Of a stretch of DNA of 64,000 nt, positions 23,580 through 31,838 are shown piece after piece. The translations under genes and the position numbers were made by a program. The notes beneath the pieces are model-generated. The model was not told the DNA's origin, did not search any database, and was given only the letters and a program-made list of their open reading frames with translations. Within the stretch, counting starts at the first letter, position 1; every line of letters begins with the position of its first letter. This stretch comes from Agromyces bauzanensis (GTDB taxonomy: Bacteria > Actinomycetota > Actinomycetes > Actinomycetales > Microbacteriaceae): contig NZ_BMMD01000001.1 in the NCBI RefSeq assembly GCF_014645655.1, positions 90,229 through 154,228 on the forward strand, in the 5' to 3' direction.

Positions 23580-23618
23580 CCGTCCTCACCTCCCGCGTGT
23601 GTTCGGGCCCTCGTCTTA

Positions 23619-23668
23619 GAGTCAGAAGGACTCGAAGTGTGCTGCGCCCAGCTTACAGTCACGATGAC
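23619..23668 (-). promoter_or_regulatory. Candidate promoter/operator of the ndnR-nad operon
   Basis: Two inverted repeats lie 40-90 bases upstream of ndnR: GAGTC-AGAAG-GACTC at 23619-23633 and GTCA-CGA-TGAC at 23658-23668. TGTAAG overlaps the second on the minus strand and could be a -10 box. Either palindrome could be the repressor site. The assignment is an inference from position. Confidence 0.4.
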
Positions 23669-23733
23669 CTGAACACAAACGCGTGATGCCCGGCGGTTGC
23701 GGTCGCCGGATGTCGCGGCCGCCCCTTCGAAGA

Positions 23734-23783
23734 AGTCGCAGTCGTGCACGCCTCGAGTTGTCAGAGGGCGCACGACTGCGACT
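23734..23783. repeat. Hairpin repeat copy 1
   Basis: AGTCGCAGTCGTGC (23734-23747) and its exact reverse complement (23770-23783) are separated by 22 bases. The same 14-base arms recur beyond the other end of the DUF559 gene. There is no T tract, so this is not a normal terminator. Confidence 0.8.
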
Positions 23784-23834
23784 CATGCGCGGCCACAGGC
23801 GATCGCCGGATGCCGCCCCGCGCGCGTCCCCGGG

Positions 23835-24785
23835 TCAGGGTCGCCAACCCCGCGATCGCAGGCGTCGTTCGATCCGTTCGACGAGCTCGGCGGCCTGCAG
23901 CGCGGCCGGATCGTCGGGTACGTCATCGGCGGCGGCCCGGATGACGATCCAGCCGGCATCCTGCAGGCGCTCGTAGCGCCGGATGTCGCGGCGGAACTGC
24001 TCGGGCGAGCGGTGGTAGTCGCCCTCGTACTCGATGGCGACCCGGTATTCCGGGTACGCGAAGTCGACATGCGGCACGTGTCCGTCGACCAGGCACTCGG
24101 GGACCGGGTGGTTGAGCTGCGGCTCGGGAAGGCCGTGGCGGAGCATCCGGAGCCGCAGGAGCGACTCGCGTGGGGACAGCGGGCCGACGCGCAGCAGCGG
24201 GAGCGCCTCACGCGTCCGCGCTGCGCCGGGCGACCCGCGGTGCAGTTCGGCGGCGGCGGTCAGCGTCACGATCGTCGCCGTCGCGACCCGTCCGCCGTTC
24301 GCGGCACTGCCCGTGAGCATGTGGTCGCCCGCGGCCACGAGGTCGTCGAGGGAGAGCATCGCGGCGAGCTGACACCAGGTGGTGGCGGCATCCGTCACCC
24401 GCACGCCGCCGGCGGTGATGACCCGGGTGCGCTCCGCGTCGAGCCGGTGGCCGAGCACACCGCGGATCCGCGGCATCGGCGCCCTGCCGAGCACCGAGAC
24501 GTGGAGTCGCCCGTCGGCCTCGACCGCCGACGGCAGCGGCACTCCGTTCAGTCGGGCAGCGGTGGAGTGGCTGAAGAACTGCGCCGGCGTCATCCGTCCG
24601 GCGAGCGCCAGCACGGTCGCACGCAGGTCGGGATCCACGTCCACGAGCCTGCGCACGCCTCGGTTCGGAGTCACGAGGTCGGATGCCGCGAGCCGGCCAC
24701 GCGTGACGCCGAGCTGCCGTGCCCGCGCCACCGGAAAGACGCCGACCGCTGCGAGTTCGGTGGGCAACACCCCGGGTCGGCGCAT
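23835..24785 (-). CDS. AbiEi-like N-terminus with C-terminal DUF559 nuclease-like domain
   Basis: A 316-residue protein. The N-terminus (VARARQLGVTRGRLAASD then NRGVRRLVD) resembles the winged-helix start of AbiEi-type antitoxins. The last 110 residues are a DUF559 domain related to very-short-patch endonucleases, with PHVDFAYPEYRVAIEYEGDYH carrying the Asp, Glu and His expected of a PD-(D/E)XK core, then RRDIRRYERLQDAGW. Such proteins are abundant in Micrococcales, often in many copies per genome, and no function is established. No AbiEii-like toxin gene is adjacent. It is the only gene between copies of a repeated hairpin. Confidence 0.82.
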   Translation of the reverse strand: MRRPGVLPTELAAVGVFPVARARQLGVTRGRLAASDLVTPNRGVRRLVDVDPDLRATVLALAGRMTPAQFFSHSTAARLNGVPLPSAVEADGRLHVSVLGRAPMPRIRGVLGHRLDAERTRVITAGGVRVTDAATTWCQLAAMLSLDDLVAAGDHMLTGSAANGGRVATATIVTLTAAAELHRGSPGAARTREALPLLRVGPLSPRESLLRLRMLRHGLPEPQLNHPVPECLVDGHVPHVDFAYPEYRVAIEYEGDYHRSPEQFRRDIRRYERLQDAGWIVIRAAADDVPDDPAALQAAELVERIERRLRSRGWRP

Positions 24786-24865
24786 CCCGCCAGCATTCCG
24801 GAGCGTGGGGCGCCCCGCGCGCGTTGTCCACAGCCGACCCGGCGCGGCCGGAGCCCGAGATCAAA

Positions 24866-24915
24866 AGTCGCAGTCGTGCAGGCAATCGCGGCCGTTCAGG
24901 CGCACGACTGCGACT
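24866..24915. repeat. Hairpin repeat copy 2
   Basis: AGTCGCAGTCGTGC (24866-24879) pairs with GCACGACTGCGACT (24902-24915) around a 22-base loop, the same arm sequence and the same loop length as copy 1. It lies 80 bases upstream of the DUF559 gene. The loop sequence differs from copy 1. Confidence 0.8.
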
Positions 24916-24969
24916 CGTCGCGAGGATGCAACGAGGGCCCGGGCGAGAACGATGGGCCCAGCTGAGGGT

Positions 24970-24983
24970 GCACGACTGCGACT
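24970..24983. repeat. Single half of the hairpin repeat
   Basis: GCACGACTGCGACT occurs alone, with no partner arm at the expected distance upstream. It shares the flank TTCTGT with the right arm of copy 3, which suggests partial duplication. Confidence 0.7.
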
Positions 24984-25004
24984 TCTGTAGAGGCGCGCAG
25001 GCAA

Positions 25005-25055
25005 GGTCGCAGTCGTGCACGTGATCGCGGGCGTTTGAGGCGCTCGACTGCGACT
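25005..25055. repeat. Hairpin repeat copy 3, slightly diverged
   Basis: GTCGCAGTCGTGC (25006-25018) pairs with GCTCGACTGCGACT (25042-25055), with one mismatch in the right arm and a 23-base loop. It ends 78 bases before the glycine riboswitch promoter. Confidence 0.75.
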
Positions 25056-25133
25056 TCTGTCCGGGACGCGTCGGGGAGCCGCATCAGAGCGCACGTGTGC
25101 ACCGCGAGGCAGGCGGCGGCACGCGGCGTCGGC

Positions 25134-25139
25134 TAGGAT
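25134..25139 (+). promoter_or_regulatory. -10 box of the glycine cleavage operon
   Basis: TAGGAT lies about 30 bases before the first riboswitch helix. No clear -35 hexamer is present. It is the best candidate for the start of the gcv transcript. Confidence 0.45.
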
Positions 25140-25169
25140 CGGCCGTACAACCTCATACCGGGCCATCGA

Positions 25170-25371
25170 CGCGTCGCGGGAGAGCCGGCCGGTTCCGTCA
25201 GGAACTCGCGCCGGCACCGAAGGAGCAAGCCTCCCCGCCAATCTCTCAGGTCAACCGCACCGCGATGACGAGGCCGCTCTGGAAAGCGGATCGGGCATTC
25301 CCGCCCATATCCCGCCGACGGTGAAAGCGCGAGCGATCGCGTGAATCTCTCAGGCCCACGACAGAGGGGGA
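25170..25371 (+). ncRNA. Tandem glycine riboswitch
   Basis: Two aptamers lie in a row. The first has GGGAGAGCC, CCGAAGGAGCAAGCCTCC and AATCTCTCAGG. The second has GGCCGCTCTGGAAAGCGG, CCGACGGTGAAAGCGCGAGC and GAATCTCTCAGGCCCACGACAGA. The paired CTCTCAGG ends and the GAAGGnGCAA/GACGGnGAAA cores are diagnostic of glycine riboswitches. It sits 48 bases before gcvT, so glycine binding should raise expression of the cleavage system. No classical terminator follows the second aptamer, which hints at control of translation start or another mode. Confidence 0.93.
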
Positions 25372-25418
25372 GTTCCCAGCGGCATCCGCCGACCGCCCAC
25401 GCGACTCTGGAGAACTCC

Positions 25419-26606
25419 GTGACCGATCCCGGCACCACCGCCCCCGGCACCACCGAATCCGCACCCGAGCGGCGCAGCCCCCTCGATGCGGTGCATCGCG
25501 CCGCGGGCGCGAGCTTCACCGACTTCGCCGGGTGGCAGATGCCGGTGCGGTACTCGAGCGACCTCGCCGAGCACCATGCCGTTCGCACCCACGCGGGCAT
25601 CTTCGACCTCTCGCACATGGGCGAGATCGTGCTGCTCGGTCCGGGTTCCGCGGCCGCGCTCGACCACGCGCTCGCGGGCCGCCTCTCGGCAATCGCGATG
25701 GGGCAGGCCAAGTACTCGCTGCTGCTCGCAGAGGACGGCGGCATCATCGACGACCTCGTCGTGTACCGCACGGGCGAGGATCGCTACATGGTCGTCGCGA
25801 ACGCCGCGAACGCGCGGGTGGTCGCCGAGGAGCTTCGCGCCCGCGCCGACCGCTTCGACACGTTCGTCTCCGACGAGAGCGACGACATCGCCCTGGTCGC
25901 GCTCCAGGGGCCCGATGCACGTACCGTGCTGCGGGAGACGCCGGGGTTCGGCGTCGACGGGCCCGGCAACGACGCCGACGACTTCGACGCGAGCCTCGAC
26001 GCACTCAAGTACTACCGCGCGTTCCCCGCGACGTTCGAGGGCGAGCCCGTGCTCATCGCACGCACCGGGTACACCGGCGAGGACGGCTTCGAGCTCTACC
26101 TCGCCCCGGATCGCGCACCCGCCCTCTGGGAGGCACTCCGCGAGACCGGCGGGCCCCGCGTCGTGCCGTGCGGGCTGGCGAGCCGCGACACCCTGCGCCT
26201 CGAGGCCGGCATGCCGCTCTACGGCCACGAGCTCAGCCGCGACATCCTGCCGGTGCAGGCCGGCCTCGGCCGCGTCGTCGCCCTCGACAAGGACGGCGAC
26301 TTCGTGGGGCGCGCCGCCGTCGAGCGGGGACCGGCGGCGGATGCCCCGGTGCTGGTCGGCCTCACCGCCGAGGGTCGCCGCGCACCGCGCGCCGGCTACG
26401 CCGTGTTCGACGGCGAGGGCGACGACGCCCGCGAGGTCGGCGAGATCACGAGCGGCGCGCCGTCGCCGACGCTCGGGCATCCCGTGGGGATGGCGTTCGT
26501 CGCTCCGGATGCCGCGGAGACCGGCCGTGGGCTGTACGTCGACGTCCGGGGCACGCGGGTCGCGGCATCCGTCGTCAAGCCACCGTTCTACCAGCGCACC
26601 AAGTGA
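25419..26606 (+). CDS. gcvT: Glycine cleavage system aminomethyltransferase (T protein)
   Basis: A 395-residue T protein, which passes the methylene group from lipoyl-H to tetrahydrofolate and releases ammonia. Seen are [33 protein letters not shown], the folate-site [12 protein letters not shown] and [19 protein letters not shown], plus a C-terminal beta barrel ending [11 protein letters not shown]. The N-terminal Thr/Pro-rich 20 residues are variable. The GTG at 25419 follows CTGGAG. Expression should follow the riboswitch just upstream, and gcvH begins 15 bases after the stop. Confidence 0.97.
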   Translation: MTDPGTTAPGTTESAPERRSPLDAVHRAAGASFTDFAGWQMPVRYSSDLAEHHAVRTHAGIFDLSHMGEIVLLGPGSAAALDHALAGRLSAIAMGQAKYSLLLAEDGGIIDDLVVYRTGEDRYMVVANAANARVVAEELRARADRFDTFVSDESDDIALVALQGPDARTVLRETPGFGVDGPGNDADDFDASLDALKYYRAFPATFEGEPVLIARTGYTGEDGFELYLAPDRAPALWEALRETGGPRVVPCGLASRDTLRLEAGMPLYGHELSRDILPVQAGLGRVVALDKDGDFVGRAAVERGPAADAPVLVGLTAEGRRAPRAGYAVFDGEGDDAREVGEITSGAPSPTLGHPVGMAFVAPDAAETGRGLYVDVRGTRVAASVVKPPFYQRTK

Positions 26607-26620
26607 CCGAGGAGAGAAGC

Positions 26621-26992
26621 ATGACCGACCAGACCGCCCTGCAGTACACCGAGGAACACGAGTGGGTGCGCGCCGACGGCGACACCGTGACGATCGGCAT
26701 CACCGACTACGCCGCCGAGAAGCTCGGCGACGTCGTCTACGTCGACCTGCCCGCCGCCGGTACCGCGGTCACCGCGGGGAGCGTCGTCGGCGAGATCGAG
26801 TCGACGAAGTCGGTCGGCGAGCTCTTCGCCCCCGTCGACGGCGAGGTCGTCGAGGCGAACCAGGCCGTGATCGACTCGCCCGAGCTCGTGAACAGCGACC
26901 CGTTCGGCGAGGGCTGGCTCATCAAGGTGAGCGCCGCCGCCCTGCCCGAGCTCCTCAGCCACGACGAGTACCGCGCCCTCACCGGCGAATAA
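26621..26992 (+). CDS. gcvH: Glycine cleavage system lipoyl carrier (H protein)
   Basis: A 123-residue H protein. The lipoylation Lys63 is in [12 protein letters not shown] and the surrounding sandwich is complete ([41 protein letters not shown]-like [13 protein letters not shown]). The lipoyl arm shuttles the aminomethyl group between GcvP, GcvT and the dihydrolipoyl dehydrogenase, which is not in this window. GAGGAGAGAAG precedes the ATG. It is the middle gene of gcvT-gcvH-gcvP. Confidence 0.97.
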   Translation: MTDQTALQYTEEHEWVRADGDTVTIGITDYAAEKLGDVVYVDLPAAGTAVTAGSVVGEIESTKSVGELFAPVDGEVVEANQAVIDSPELVNSDPFGEGWLIKVSAAALPELLSHDEYRALTGE

Positions 26993-27007
26993 GGAAGCCG
27001 CAGCCCC

Positions 27008-29902
27008 ATGACCAGCACCTCCTCTGCCTTCGACGTCGGCGCCTTCGGGCGGCGGCACATCGGCACGACGCCGCACGACCACGAGTGGATGCTCGCGGCG
27101 CTCGGCTACGACTCGCTCGACGCGCTCATGACGGCCGCCGTGCCGACCGCGATCCGGATGCGCGAGGTCGTCGACTCCGCGATCCCCGCGGCGGCGACCG
27201 AGCGGGAGGCGATCGCCGAGCTGCGCGCGCTCGCCGACGCCAACACGGTGCGCACCTCGATGATCGGGCTCGGCTACTTCGGCACCGAGACCCCCGCGGT
27301 GATCCGCCGCAACGTGCTCGAGAACCCGAGCTGGTACACGGCGTACACGCCGTACCAGCCCGAGATCTCGCAGGGCCGGCTCGAGGCGCTCATCAACTTC
27401 CAGACGATGGTCGCCGACCTCACGGGCCTCGACACGGCGAACGCGTCGATGCTCGACGAGGGCACCGCGGTCGTCGAGGGGATGCTCCTGGCCCGCCGTG
27501 CCTCGAAGTCGCCGTCGAACCGCTTCGTGGTCGACGCCGACGCGCTGCCCCAGACGCACGCGCTGCTCGCGTCGCGCGCGGCCGCCGTGGGCATCGAGCT
27601 CGTCGTCGCCGAACTCGACGAGGGCACGGATGTCGTCGCCCTCGGCGAGCACTTCGGCATCTTCGTGCAGTACCCGGGCGCGTCGGGCCGGGTGTGGAAC
27701 CCGGCATCCGTCATCGCCGCGTCGAAGGAGCAGGGCGCGCTCGCGGTCGTCGCGGCCGACCTGCTCGCGATGGCGCTGCTCACGAGCCCGGGCGAACTGG
27801 GGGCGGATGTCGCGGTCGGCACGTCGCAGCGGTTCGGTGTGCCGATGGGCTTCGGCGGGCCGCACGCGGGGTACATGGCGGTGCGAAAGGGCCTCGAGCG
27901 GCAGCTGCCGGGACGACTCGTGGGCGTGTCGCAGGATGCCGCGGGCCACCCCGCGTACCGGCTCAGCCTGCAGGCGCGCGAACAGCACATCCGCCGCGAG
28001 AAGGCGACGTCGAACATCTGCACCGCGCAGGTCCTCCTCGCCGTCATGGCGTCGATGTACGCCGTCTATCACGGGCCCCGCGGCATCCGCCACATCGCCG
28101 TGACGACCGCCGCGAAGGCGAAGGCACTCGCCGACACGCTCACCGGCTTCGGGCTGACGCTCGCGCACGACGCATACTTCGACACGATCCGCGTGCAGGT
28201 GCCGGGACTCGCGCGGAACGTGGTGGCGCGCGCCCGCGCGCTCGGGTTGAACCTGTGGGAGGCCGACGAGGCGACCGTGCATGTCGCGCTCGACGAGACC
28301 ACTACTGCCGAGGAGCTCTCGCTCGTGGTCGAGGCGTTCGGCTTCGACGCCCGCACCGAGGTTCCCGTGTCGCTGCGCGAGCTCGCCGCCAGCCTGCCCG
28401 AAGGCCTGCGCCGCACGAGCCCGTACCTCGAGCACCCGGTCTTCAACACGCACCAGTCCGAGACGCAGATGATGCGGTACCTGAAACAGCTCGCCGACCG
28501 CGACTACGCGCTCGACCGCGGCATGATCCCGCTCGGCTCGTGCACCATGAAGCTCAACGCCGCGACCGAGATGGAATCGGTGACCTGGCCCGAGTTCGCG
28601 AACCTGCACCCGTTCGCGCCCGAGGCCGACGTGGTCGGCACGCTCGGCCTCATCGAGCAGGTCGAGAGCTGGCTCGCCGAGGTCACGGGCTACGACACCG
28701 TCTCACTGCAGCCGAACGCCGGCAGCCAGGGCGAGCTCTCGGGACTCCTCGCCATCCGCGGCTACCACCGTGCGAACGGCGACGACGCGCGCAACGTGTG
28801 CCTCATCCCGTCGAGCGCACACGGGACCAACGCAGCATCCGCAGTGCTCGCCGGCATGCGGGTCGTGGTGGTCGCCACCGACGCGCTCGGCAACGTGGAC
28901 CTCGGCGACCTGCGGGCGAAGATCGCCGAGCACGCCGACGACCTCGCTGCGCTCATGATCACCTACCCCTCCACGCACGGCGTGTACGAGCACGAGGTGA
29001 GGCAGATCGCACAGGCCGTGCACGACGCGGGCGGTCAGGTGTACATCGACGGTGCGAACCTCAACGCCCTGCTCGGCTACGCGCGGTTCGGCGACTTCGG
29101 CGGCGACGTGTCGCACCTCAACCTGCACAAGACGTTCTGCATCCCGCACGGGGGCGGCGGCCCGGGCGTCGGCCCGGTCGCGGCGAAGGCGCACCTCGCG
29201 CCGTTCCTGCCGGGGCACCCGATGGCGCAGCGCGCCGATCACGCCGGCGGGATCACGCACGGCGGCGGGCCGGTGTCGGCGGCGCCGTACGGCAGCCCGT
29301 CGATCCTGCCGATCTCGTGGGCGTACGTGCGCATGATGGGCGCGGAGGGGCTGAAGCAGGCGACGGCCGCTGCGGTGCTCTCGGCGAATTACGTCGCGGC
29401 GCGCCTGCGCGACCACTTCCCGGTGCTCTACACGGGTGAGAACGGGCTCGTCGCGCACGAGTGCATCCTCGACCTGCGCCCGCTCACCGCCGAGACCGGC
29501 GTCAGTGTCGACGACGTCGCGAAGCGCCTCATCGACTACGGCTTCCACGCCCCGACGATGTCGTTCCCGGTCGCCGGCACGCTGATGGTCGAGCCCACGG
29601 AATCGGAGGACCTCGCCGAGCTCGACCGGTTCGTCGAGGCGATGATCCAGATCAAGGCGGAGGCCGACGCCGTGGGCCGGGGCGAGTGGCCCGCCGACGA
29701 CAACCCGCTGCACAACGCGCCGCACACCGCGGAGTCGATCGCGGCGACGGAGTGGACCCACCCCTACACGCGCGAGCAGGCCGTGTACCCCGTGCACTCG
29801 CTGGTGCGCGACAAGTACTGGGCGCCGGTGCGGCGCATCGACCAGGCCTACGGCGACCGCAACCTCGTGTGCGCCTGCCCGCCGATCGAGGCGTTCGCGT
29901 AG
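27008..29902 (+). CDS. gcvP: Glycine dehydrogenase (decarboxylating), P protein
   Basis: A 964-residue single-chain P protein with both halves. The N-terminal half contains [17 protein letters not shown] and [19 protein letters not shown]; the C-terminal catalytic half has GSCTMKLNA, the PLP Lys in [18 protein letters not shown], and [17 protein letters not shown]. It decarboxylates glycine and loads the aminomethyl group on GcvH. The length equals that of bacterial homodimeric GcvP, not the split form. The ATG is 15 bases after gcvH. No terminator is evident after it before the sigma gene promoter. Confidence 0.97.
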   Translation: MTSTSSAFDVGAFGRRHIGTTPHDHEWMLAALGYDSLDALMTAAVPTAIRMREVVDSAIPAAATEREAIAELRALADANTVRTSMIGLGYFGTETPAVIRRNVLENPSWYTAYTPYQPEISQGRLEALINFQTMVADLTGLDTANASMLDEGTAVVEGMLLARRASKSPSNRFVVDADALPQTHALLASRAAAVGIELVVAELDEGTDVVALGEHFGIFVQYPGASGRVWNPASVIAASKEQGALAVVAADLLAMALLTSPGELGADVAVGTSQRFGVPMGFGGPHAGYMAVRKGLERQLPGRLVGVSQDAAGHPAYRLSLQAREQHIRREKATSNICTAQVLLAVMASMYAVYHGPRGIRHIAVTTAAKAKALADTLTGFGLTLAHDAYFDTIRVQVPGLARNVVARARALGLNLWEADEATVHVALDETTTAEELSLVVEAFGFDARTEVPVSLRELAASLPEGLRRTSPYLEHPVFNTHQSETQMMRYLKQLADRDYALDRGMIPLGSCTMKLNAATEMESVTWPEFANLHPFAPEADVVGTLGLIEQVESWLAEVTGYDTVSLQPNAGSQGELSGLLAIRGYHRANGDDARNVCLIPSSAHGTNAASAVLAGMRVVVVATDALGNVDLGDLRAKIAEHADDLAALMITYPSTHGVYEHEVRQIAQAVHDAGGQVYIDGANLNALLGYARFGDFGGDVSHLNLHKTFCIPHGGGGPGVGPVAAKAHLAPFLPGHPMAQRADHAGGITHGGGPVSAAPYGSPSILPISWAYVRMMGAEGLKQATAAAVLSANYVAARLRDHFPVLYTGENGLVAHECILDLRPLTAETGVSVDDVAKRLIDYGFHAPTMSFPVAGTLMVEPTESEDLAELDRFVEAMIQIKAEADAVGRGEWPADDNPLHNAPHTAESIAATEWTHPYTREQAVYPVHSLVRDKYWAPVRRIDQAYGDRNLVCACPPIEAFA

Positions 29903-29931
29903 GCGAACGGAGTCCGGAGCGTCGCGCCGCT

Positions 29932-29956
29932 GAACCGTACCGGTCTCGGCATCGTT
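29932..29956 (+). promoter_or_regulatory. ECF-type promoter of the sigma/anti-sigma operon
   Basis: GAAC (29932-29935) and CGTT (29953-29956) are separated by 17 bases, the standard ECF promoter layout. The wider context TGAACCGT ... TCGTTGT is repeated before the lipoprotein remnant at 31298, which implies that this sigma factor controls itself and that gene. Confidence 0.65.
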
Positions 29957-29977
29957 GTCACAGGCAGGAGGTGACGG

Positions 29978-30484
29978 ATGCCGCTGGATGACGATCGCCG
30001 GCTCGTCGAGCTGTACGACGCCCACGCGCCATCGCTGTGGCGGTACGTCGTGCACCTCACGGGCGACCCCGTCGGAGCCGACGACATCGTGCAGGAGACG
30101 CTCCTGCGCGCGTGGCGGAGCCCGCGCATCCTCGCCCAGGAGCCCGAGTCGACCAGGGCGTGGATGTTCACCGTGGCACGGAACCTCGTGATCGACGAGG
30201 CGCGCAGCGCCCGGCGCCGCCACGAGATCGGCGTCGCGGAGACGCCCGAACGGGTCAGCTCCGACGGAACCGACGCGCTCTTCGAGAGCCTGCTCGTCGA
30301 GGAGGCGCTCGCCGGGCTCGACTACGAGCATCGCGCCGTGATCGTGCACGCGTACTACGGCGGACGCAGCATCGCAGAGGTCGCCCGCCGGCTCGGCATC
30401 CCCGAGGGCACGGTGAAGTCGCGGTTGCACTACGGCCTCCGTGCGCTGCGCCTGGCCCTGCAGGAGAAAGGGGTGACCCGATGA
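29978..30484 (+). CDS. ECF RNA polymerase sigma factor (SigK/SigL-like)
   Basis: A 168-residue ECF sigma factor with region 2 (RLVELYDAHAPSLWRYV ... DDIVQETLLRAWRSP) and region 4 (LAGLDYEHRAVIVHAYYGG then GIPEGTVKSRLHYGLRALR). The short linker and size are normal. It sits directly before a zinc anti-sigma gene that overlaps its stop by four bases, as in ECF groups that control surface and envelope functions in actinobacteria. AGGAGG precedes the ATG. The promoter upstream carries an ECF motif, consistent with autoregulation. Confidence 0.93.
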   Translation: MPLDDDRRLVELYDAHAPSLWRYVVHLTGDPVGADDIVQETLLRAWRSPRILAQEPESTRAWMFTVARNLVIDEARSARRRHEIGVAETPERVSSDGTDALFESLLVEEALAGLDYEHRAVIVHAYYGGRSIAEVARRLGIPEGTVKSRLHYGLRALRLALQEKGVTR

Positions 30485-31188
30485 ACGCCGACCACGAGCG
30501 ATTCGCCGACTGGGACTCCGCCTACGTGCTGGGCGCCCTCTCACCCGCCGAGCGCCGCGAGTACGAGGGTCACCTCGAGACCTGCGAGCGCTGCCGGCGG
30601 GCCGTCGAAGAGCTCGCGCCGATGCCGGGACTGCTGGCCCGGCTGACCCCCGAGCGTGCCGAGGCGCTGCTCGACGACGGCGAGGGCGTGGACGCCAAGC
30701 CGGCGCCGCGACCCGAGCTGCTCGCGGCAGTTCGCCACGAGGCGCGGCGTCGTCGCATCCGCCGTACGCGACTGCGGTACGCGGTGGCCGCCGCGGCCGG
30801 GGCGGTCGCGCTCACGGCGGTGGTCGTGCCGATCGGGCTCACCCGGACGCCCCCGGGCGTCGAGGTCGTCGCGTTCGAGACGGTCGCCGAGGTTCCGGTG
30901 ACGGCCACGGCGGAGCTGACGCCGGTCGCCTGGGGAACCCGAATCGACCTCGACTGCACCTACGAATCCGACGGCACCGACGCGGACGCGCCACAGGAGG
31001 GCTGGTCGTACGCGCTCTACGTCGTCGACCGCGACGGGACGCGCAGGGAGCTGTCGAGTTGGCGTGCGAGTCCCGGCGCGACGGCACGGCTCGAGGCGGG
31101 CACCGCCGTCGATCTCGACGACATCGCCTCGCTCGAGATCCGGGCGGTGGCGAGCGGTGACATGCTCCTGCTCGGGACGCCGGACTGA
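30481..31188 (+). CDS. Membrane anti-sigma factor (RskA/RslA-like, zinc motif)
   Basis: A 235-residue protein. The N-terminal anti-sigma domain has the HxxxCxxC motif in GHLETCERCRRAV, which binds zinc in ZAS-domain proteins. One membrane helix follows at about residues 100-120 (LRYAVAAAAGAVALTAVVVP), then an extracytoplasmic RskA-type domain with EVPVTATAELTPVAWGTRIDL. It should hold the ECF sigma at the membrane until an extracellular cue triggers proteolysis. It overlaps the sigma gene (ATGA). The two cysteines are intact. Confidence 0.9.
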   Translation: MNADHERFADWDSAYVLGALSPAERREYEGHLETCERCRRAVEELAPMPGLLARLTPERAEALLDDGEGVDAKPAPRPELLAAVRHEARRRRIRRTRLRYAVAAAAGAVALTAVVVPIGLTRTPPGVEVVAFETVAEVPVTATAELTPVAWGTRIDLDCTYESDGTDADAPQEGWSYALYVVDRDGTRRELSSWRASPGATARLEAGTAVDLDDIASLEIRAVASGDMLLLGTPD

Positions 31189-31216
31189 GTCGGGCCGCAT
31201 CGGCGCCCGCCGTGGT

Positions 31217-31241
31217 GAACCGTTCGGGACGGCGCCTCGTG
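31217..31241 (+). promoter_or_regulatory. ECF-type promoter before the lipoprotein remnant
   Basis: GAAC (31217-31220), 17 bases, then CGTG (31238-31241). Context TGAACCGTtcg ... TCGTGTT matches the sigma operon promoter, which reads TGAACCGTacc ... TCGTTGT. The identical spacing and flanks make a shared regulator likely. Confidence 0.6.
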
Positions 31242-31280
31242 TTCTCCTTCGACCGCCCTCGCGGTTCCGAGAAGGAGAAC
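31241..31280 (+). repeat. Inverted repeat ahead of the lipoprotein remnant
   Basis: GTTCTCCTTC (31241-31250) pairs perfectly with GAAGGAGAAC (31271-31280) over a 20-base loop. The right arm contains a Shine-Dalgarno-like GGAG and lies just before AGGAGAGGGG, so folding might affect translation. It could also be a terminator of the sigma operon, although no T tract follows. Confidence 0.5.
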
Positions 31281-31297
31281 AGGAGAGGGGTTCCACC

Positions 31298-31433
31298 ATG
31301 AAGCTTCGCATCGCACCCGGGCTGGCCGCTCTACACCTTCGCCGGCGATACGGCCGCGGGCGACACCAACGGCCAGGGTGTCAACGACGTGTGGTGGGTG
31401 CTCACGCCGGCGGGGGAGAAGATCGCGGGCTGA
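31298..31433 (+). pseudogene. Deleted secreted-repeat lipoprotein (COG4315/PF03640-like)
   Basis: An ATG with a good ribosome site (AGGAGAGGGG) starts MKLRIAPGLAAL, the beginning of a signal peptide. In the next frame the following bases encode the typical C-terminus of a secreted-repeat lipoprotein: WPLYTFAGDTAAGDTNGQG, VNDVWWVLTPAGEKIAG, stop. The whole middle, some 150 or more residues, is missing. At the junction the signal peptide codons (GGGCTGGCCGCTC) are nearly the same bases as those for GWPL, so a deletion between short identical stretches explains the structure and its frameshift. It is the probable regulon target of the sigma factor upstream. Confidence 0.75.
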
Positions 31434-31505
31434 TCCGTCGGCATGGCGGTCGCCCGTGGGCCGCCGCCATGGCCGCCCGTACGACTGGCCTCGACGACCC
31501 CGCGG

Positions 31506-31700
31506 TCAGGCTCGGGCGGGCCTGGCTGCGTGACGGCCCCGCTCGGCGTACTCGGGCCGTCCGGATGCCGCGGCCGCTGCCGTACGGCGCGCGGCCACGC
31601 GCCGCTCCGCCTCGCGGATCTCGGTCTCGGTGGTCGTGAAGCGACGCTCCGTCGCGCGGGCCGCGAGACCGCCCGCCATGATGGCGTGTGCCAGGTCCAT
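31506..31700 (-). CDS. Small hypothetical protein
   Basis: A 64-residue frame starts MDLAHAIMAGGLAARATE and continues as an Ala/Arg/Glu-rich helix (EIREAERRVAARRTAAAA). AGGGGGGAC lies about six bases before the ATG at 31700, which supports real translation. It is basic, soluble and has no recognised family. The tail is Arg/Ala-rich and probably disordered. It is convergent with the lipoprotein remnant and divergent from the next gene. The upstream frame is also open but not protein-like. Confidence 0.55.
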   Translation of the reverse strand: MDLAHAIMAGGLAARATERRFTTTETEIREAERRVAARRTAAAAASGRPEYAERGRHAARPARA

Positions 31701-31838
31701 GGTTCCGTCCCCCCTGACCGCGGCGCGGATCGACCGAGGTCGAATCCATGCTCGCGAGCCCGGCGACGCGGCGCATCGGGGATGCCCCGTCGAAGCGCCT
31801 CGGGAGTACACTGAGGTTCTCTCGTCTTGGGGGTGGGC

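Noticed and set aside
23734-25055. A CRISPR array from the repeated AGTCGCAGTCGTGC units
   Set aside because: The units alternate in orientation, spacing is irregular and a gene lies between them. There are no cas genes.
25486-29439. A 1317-codon plus-strand frame over gcvT-gcvH-gcvP
   Set aside because: It is Arg/Ala/Pro-rich and in another frame than three well-matched genes. It is a GC-rich shadow.
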